A DNA stretch of 64,000 nt from Bog-756 sp963730685. GTDB taxonomy: Bacteria; Actinomycetota; Acidimicrobiia; Acidimicrobiales; RAAP-2. How positions within the stretch are numbered: the stretch's first letter is position 1; the number at the start of each line of letters is the position of its first letter. Where the stretch lies: assembly GCA_963730685.1 (NCBI GenBank), contig CAVSSP010000004.1, positions 1,674,001 to 1,738,000 on the forward strand. Direction: 5' to 3'. The notes beneath the pieces were generated by a model that saw only the letters and a list, made by a program, of their open reading frames with translations, was not told where the DNA came from and ran no database searches. The translations under genes were made by a program, and so were the position numbers. This document shows, in pieces, positions 60,258-64,000 of this stretch.

Positions 60258-60824
60258 CTACGGCCGCGGCGCCCCGGGCGCCCCGGACGCCCACGCGTCG
60301 TGGAGCCGCTCCCAGGTGACGGCCAGCGTCTCGGGCAGCACACGGGTGTCGGCCACCGCGGTCATGAAGTTGGTATCGCCCAACCATCGGGGAACCGCGT
60401 GGAGATGGAGATGGCGCGGGATGCCCGCTCCGGCCGCCGTTCCCAGGTTCGCCCCCAGGTTGACGCCCTCGGGGTGGTAGGCGGTCTCCAGCGCGGCGAC
60501 CCCCATGCGGAGCGCGGACCACAGCTCGGTGCCCTCCTGGTCGGCGAGATCGGCCAGGTTCGAGATGTGCCTGGTGGGAAGCACCATCAGGTGGCCGCTG
60601 GCGTAGGGGTAGGCGTTCAACACGGCGAAGGCGTGGGCCCCCACCCAGAGCACGCCGTTGTCGGGAGAGGGCGGACCACTGGCCAGGATCCGGCAGAAGA
60701 TGCACGGCCCCGGCTCATCGGTCCCGGCCGGGGCGGCCGTCTCGCCCTCGCCTCCGGCCGCCGACGAGCCCGCCGTCCTCACATACTGGCTCCGCCATCC
60801 GGCCCACAGGTGTTCGAGGCTCAC
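60258..60824 (-). CDS. HIT-domain nucleotide hydrolase/phosphorylase
   Basis: 188 aa. CIFCRILASGPPSPDNGVLWVG, FAVLNAYPYASGHLMVLPTRH, and the histidine triad PRHLHLHAVPRW. The protein matches mycobacterial Rv2613c, reported as a diadenosine tetraphosphate phosphorylase. GTG at 60824 overlaps the thrS stop (GTGA), the same thrS-HIT coupling as in mycobacteria. A Cys pair (C-x2-C) at about 41-44 may bind zinc. Confidence 0.92.
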   Translation of the reverse strand: MSLEHLWAGWRSQYVRTAGSSAAGGEGETAAPAGTDEPGPCIFCRILASGPPSPDNGVLWVGAHAFAVLNAYPYASGHLMVLPTRHISNLADLADQEGTELWSALRMGVAALETAYHPEGVNLGANLGTAAGAGIPRHLHLHAVPRWLGDTNFMTAVADTRVLPETLAVTWERLHDAWASGAPGAPRP

Positions 60825-62806
60825 GACTCCTCGGGGATGCTCCGCTCGGCAATCTCGCGCTCGAGCGTCTCGGTGAAGGCGGTCAGCTCGACGCCCCGGT
60901 CGGGATCCTTGCTCCCCCGGCGGTTGACGCCCACCGTCCCGGCGTGCACATCGTCGTCGCCCACCACCAGGATGTAGGGGATCTTCAGCACCTTGGCCCG
61001 GCGGATACGGGCCCCGAGCGGTTCATCGGCCGGGTCGACCGACACCCGGGCGCCGACGGCCCGGAGCCGGTCAGCCACCTTGTGGGCGTACTCCTCGTGG
61101 TCGTTGCGCACCCCGAGCACGCGGACCTGTTCGGGCGACAGCCAGGTCGGCAGGGCGCCGGCATAGTGCTCCAAGAGGATGGCGAAGAACCGTTCCACCG
61201 AGCCGAACAGGGCACGGTGGATCATGATGGGTTGATGCCGACTGTTGTCGGCCCCGATGTACTCCATCCCGAAGCGCTGCGGCATCTGAAAGTCCAACTG
61301 GATGGTCGACATCTGATGGGTTCGTCCGATGGCGTCCCGGGCCTGCACCGAGATCTTCGGGCCGTAGAAGGCGCCGCCGCCCTCGTCGAGGACCAGTTCG
61401 AGATCCATCCCCAGGGCCGCGGTCCGAAGCGCCTCGGTGGCCTCGTCCCACTCCTCCAGGGTCCCGACCGCCTTGCCCGGCGGCCGCGTCGACAGCTCGA
61501 GGTAGAAGTCGGTCAACCCGAAATCGCGCAGCAGCGAGAGCACGAAGGACAACGTGGAGTGGAGCTCGCTTCCCATCTGCTCACGGGTGCAGAAAATGTG
61601 GGCGTCGTCCTGGGTCATGCCCCGCACCCGGGTGAGTCCGTGCACCACTCCAGACTTCTCGTACCGGTAGACCGAGCCGAACTCGAACATCCGGAGCGGG
61701 AGCTCGCGGTAGGAACGCTGCCGGCTCTTGAAGATGAGGATGTGGAACGGGCAGTTCATCGGCTTCAGGTAGTACTGGTGGGTACCGTCCACCTCCATGG
61801 GTGGGAACATGCCGTCGGCGAACCAGTCCAGATGGCCCGACGTCTCGAACAGCTCCGACTTGGTGATGTGGGGGGTGTAGACGAACTCGTACCCGGTCGC
61901 TTCATGACGGCGCCGCGAGTACTCCTCCATCAGCCGGCGGACGATGGCGCCGTTGGGGTGGAAGACGGCCAGCCCCGAACCGATCTCCTCGGGGAACGAG
62001 AACATGTCGAGCTCGGCGCCGAGTTTGCGGTGGTCGCGCCGCTCGGCCTCCTCGCGGCGGTGGAGGTAGTCGGCCAGAGCCTTCTCCGACTCCCAGGCGG
62101 TGCCGTAGATGCGCTGGAGCTGCTGTTTGTGCTCGTCCCCCCGCCAGTAGGCACCGGCCACCCGCATGAGGGCGAAGTGACCCAGGCGTTCGGTGGAGGG
62201 CACATGGGGACCCCGGCACAGGTCGGTGAAGGTCGGAGAGTTCCAGTAGGTCGACACCGTGGCCGCTGCTCCCGTCTCCGCCACCGCGTCCACCTCGTCG
62301 TGGCCGGCTTCGACCGCCTCGATGATCTCCCGCTTGAACGGCTGGTCCCCGAAGAGTGCCAGGCCCTCCTCGATCGGGTGCTCATGGCGTATGAAGGGTT
62401 GGCCCTCCGCCATGATCTCGCGCATGACGGCCTCGATCCGCCCGAGGTCCTCGTCGCTGAAGTGGGCCCCGCCCGGCAGTTCGAAGTCGTAGTAGAACCC
62501 GTCCTCGATCACCGGCCCGATGGCGAAGTGCGCCCCCGGCCACAGCCGGAGTACCGCTTGGGCCAGCACGTGGGCGGTCGAGTGGCGCAGCACGGCGCGG
62601 CCGAGCTCGGAGTCGGCGGTGATCACGCTCACCTGGGCCCCATCGGCCAGCGGGGTGTCGAGGTCCACCTCGACCCCGTCGAAACTGGCGGCGACGGCCG
62701 CCTTGGCCAGACGGCGACCGATGGACTCGGCGAACTGGAGGGCGGTCGTGCCCGGTTCGAACTCCTTGGTCGAACCATCGGGAAGTCGAACGGTGACGGC
62801 TGCCAT
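60821..62806 (-). CDS. thrS: Threonyl-tRNA synthetase
   Basis: Class II synthetase, 661 aa: TGS domain (VTVRLPDGSTKEFEPGTTALQFAESIG), editing SAD domain (LRHSTAHVLAQAVLRLWPGAHFAIGPVIEDGFYYDF; DLCRGPHVPSTERLGHFAL), catalytic core with LKPMNCPFHILIF (zinc Cys), TRVRGMTQDDAHIFC and PIMIHRALFGSVERFFAILLEHY, and a C-terminal anticodon domain. GAAAGG lies before the ATG at 62806. The 139-bp gap to the mshC-like gene shows no T-box signature that I recognise. Confidence 0.97.
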   Translation of the reverse strand: MAAVTVRLPDGSTKEFEPGTTALQFAESIGRRLAKAAVAASFDGVEVDLDTPLADGAQVSVITADSELGRAVLRHSTAHVLAQAVLRLWPGAHFAIGPVIEDGFYYDFELPGGAHFSDEDLGRIEAVMREIMAEGQPFIRHEHPIEEGLALFGDQPFKREIIEAVEAGHDEVDAVAETGAAATVSTYWNSPTFTDLCRGPHVPSTERLGHFALMRVAGAYWRGDEHKQQLQRIYGTAWESEKALADYLHRREEAERRDHRKLGAELDMFSFPEEIGSGLAVFHPNGAIVRRLMEEYSRRRHEATGYEFVYTPHITKSELFETSGHLDWFADGMFPPMEVDGTHQYYLKPMNCPFHILIFKSRQRSYRELPLRMFEFGSVYRYEKSGVVHGLTRVRGMTQDDAHIFCTREQMGSELHSTLSFVLSLLRDFGLTDFYLELSTRPPGKAVGTLEEWDEATEALRTAALGMDLELVLDEGGGAFYGPKISVQARDAIGRTHQMSTIQLDFQMPQRFGMEYIGADNSRHQPIMIHRALFGSVERFFAILLEHYAGALPTWLSPEQVRVLGVRNDHEEYAHKVADRLRAVGARVSVDPADEPLGARIRRAKVLKIPYILVVGDDDVHAGTVGVNRRGSKDPDRGVELTAFTETLEREIAERSIPEES

Positions 62807-62945
62807 TTGAAATGCCTTTCTCCAGTAGGTGCTGCGGCCTCCGGCATGGGTCCCGGAGCGGTCGGGATCGAGTTGCGCTCGGTCTGCGGCCACGTCGCCC
62901 GGGCCGAGCCCGGCTACCACGTCGACCGGCCGTTCGCCGCTCGCC

Positions 62946-64000
62946 CTACAGGGTAACGCCCAGCAGATCGGCGCCCCGGACCACCGGGCGGCCCTGGGCC
63001 GCCAGTTCGTCCAGAGCGGCCAGGGCACCGGGAGTGTCGAGGTCGTCGTCGAGATGTGACCGCACGGCCACGAGCGAGGGATCCTCACCGGAAGTGCCGG
63101 CAGAGTCAGCAGTGCCGGCGGCCCGCCACAGACTCAGCCGTCGAGCCGCCCTGGGCATGTCCTCCGATGTCCACTCCCAGTCGGGCCGGTAGTGGTGGTC
63201 GAGGAGGGCCAACCGGACCACCGCCGGCTCCCACTCCTTCAAGAGCTCCCCGACGAAGACCAGGTTGCCGAGCGACTTCGACATCTTGGTGCCGTCCAGC
63301 CCGACCAGCCCGACGTGGAGCCAGTGGCGCACGAACGGGCGCCCGGTCACCGACTCGGACTGGGCCGTCTCGCTCTCGTGGTGGGGGAAGACGAGGTCGC
63401 GCCCGCCGCCGTGGACATCGAGGGTCTCCCCCAGTTCGCGCAGCGCCAGGGCCGAGCACTCGATGTGCCAACCGGGCCGCCCCGGTCCCCACCGTGACTC
63501 CCAGGCCGGCTCGTCGGGCAGGGACGGCTGCCAGAGGACGAAGTCGAGCGGGTGGCGCTTGTTGGGATCGTCGGGATTCCCGCCGTGCTCGGCCGCCATG
63601 GCCAGCATGGTCGACGCATTGAAGTGGCTGACCTCGCCGAAGCGCTCGAAGGTGGTCACGTCGAAGTACACGGATCCCCCGGCCCGGTAGGCGTGCCCGG
63701 AGTCGAGTACGGCGCCGATGAGGGTGAGGATGTCAGGGATGGCCGAGGTCGCCCGGGGCTCGGACCATGCCGGGATGAGGCCGAGCGCAGCCATGTCGGC
63801 ATCGAACCGGGCGATCTCCTCGGCCGCCAGGTCGAGGTAGTGCACGCCGAGCTCGCGGGCCTTACGGAGGATGTCGTCATCGACGTCGGTGACGTTGCGG
63901 ACGCACCGGGTCTCGTGCCCGAGGTCGCGCAACCGCCGCTGCAGGATGTCGAAGGTCAGGTACACCTGGGCGTGGCCGAGGTGGGCGGAGTCATAGGGCG
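62946..64000 (-). CDS. mshC: Cysteine ligase MshC-like (CysRS paralogue), start outside the window
   Basis: Joins cysteine to GlcN-Ins in mycothiol synthesis, or charges tRNA-Cys. The first visible residues, PYDSAHLGHAQVYLTFDIL, match MshC (PYDATHLGHA) better than CysRS (YDxxHIGNAR). RNVTDVDDDILRKA, GWHIECSALA, HGGGRDLVFPHHESE and LDGTKMSKSLGNLV are shared by both. The protein ends soon after the KMSKS region, with only about 110 further residues, lacking the long anticodon-binding part of CysRS, which also supports MshC. With mshD at 3.6 kb this gives two mycothiol genes. The upstream end is missing. Confidence 0.8.
   Translation of the reverse strand, partial: PYDSAHLGHAQVYLTFDILQRRLRDLGHETRCVRNVTDVDDDILRKARELGVHYLDLAAEEIARFDADMAALGLIPAWSEPRATSAIPDILTLIGAVLDSGHAYRAGGSVYFDVTTFERFGEVSHFNASTMLAMAAEHGGNPDDPNKRHPLDFVLWQPSLPDEPAWESRWGPGRPGWHIECSALALRELGETLDVHGGGRDLVFPHHESETAQSESVTGRPFVRHWLHVGLVGLDGTKMSKSLGNLVFVGELLKEWEPAVVRLALLDHHYRPDWEWTSEDMPRAARRLSLWRAAGTADSAGTSGEDPSLVAVRSHLDDDLDTPGALAALDELAAQGRPVVRGADLLGVTL

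Noticed and set aside
60241..60260. GGTTCGATTCC resembling a tRNA T-loop
   Set aside because: The flanking bases do not form a 5-bp T stem and no acceptor, D or anticodon arm fits; it lies at the end of the HIT gene.
62946..64000. Cysteinyl-tRNA synthetase instead of MshC
   Set aside because: The PYDSAHLGHA motif and the short C-terminus fit MshC better, but the missing N-terminus leaves some doubt.

Overview
The window is very GC-rich (coding third positions are almost all G or C) and reads as an actinobacterium. Mycothiol genes (mshD near the left end, an mshC-like gene at the right edge), a phosphatidylinositol-mannoside gene set, menaquinone genes and a secreted protein carrying YWLVASDGG-type repeats point, by inference, to Acidimicrobiia or a close relative. 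No IS element, prophage, CRISPR array, rRNA or tRNA was found.

Left part (1-19.8 kb): hisD-hisC; endonuclease III diverging from mshD; a VIT-type transporter diverging from a MaoC-like hydratase; an operon merR-menG-menF; a leftward operon of AI-2E-type permease, polyprenol-phosphate mannosyltransferase, response regulator, sensor kinase and alpha/beta hydrolase; a UPF0104 membrane protein converging on polyphosphate kinase; and ftsW.

Right part (19.8-64 kb), nearly all on the minus strand: thrS-HIT-VOC-GT87-pgsA1-patA-diguanylate cyclase-pimA, an M48 protease, a DUF222/HNH protein, marR and yceI, pdxS-pdxT-yebC-ruvC-ruvA-ruvB, queA-tgt-yajC-secD-secF-relA-hisS-aspS-rarA, a broken S53 peptidase, two small proteins, alaS-ruvX-mltG-aroE-rodA and a bifunctional-nuclease-domain gene. 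As I recall the Mycobacterium tuberculosis map, this follows the order Rv2614c down to Rv2552c with insertions, so most of the window is an old conserved actinobacterial backbone.

Two sequence-wide features matter for reading the annotation. First, many genes have a TANNNT hexamer exactly 6-7 nt before the start codon, the pattern of leaderless transcripts; this was used to choose starts. Second, at least 17 single-base frame breaks cluster at 27.8-30.3 kb and 42.5-51.1 kb (S53 peptidase, tgt, ruvB, ruvA, ruvC, yebC, pdxT, pdxS, marR, HNH protein), with isolated ones in ftsW, mltG and the kinase gene. Several lie in G/C runs and hit genes that are normally intact, so most are probably sequence errors and the genes are described as if repaired.

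The less ordinary content is a diguanylate cyclase inside the PIM operon, an in-frame queA-tgt junction, a kinase/hydrolase junction that depends on one base in a repeat, several core proteins with unusual disordered tails (YajC, M48 protease, RelA linker), and short tandem duplications at gene ends. I found no clearly new multi-gene system.
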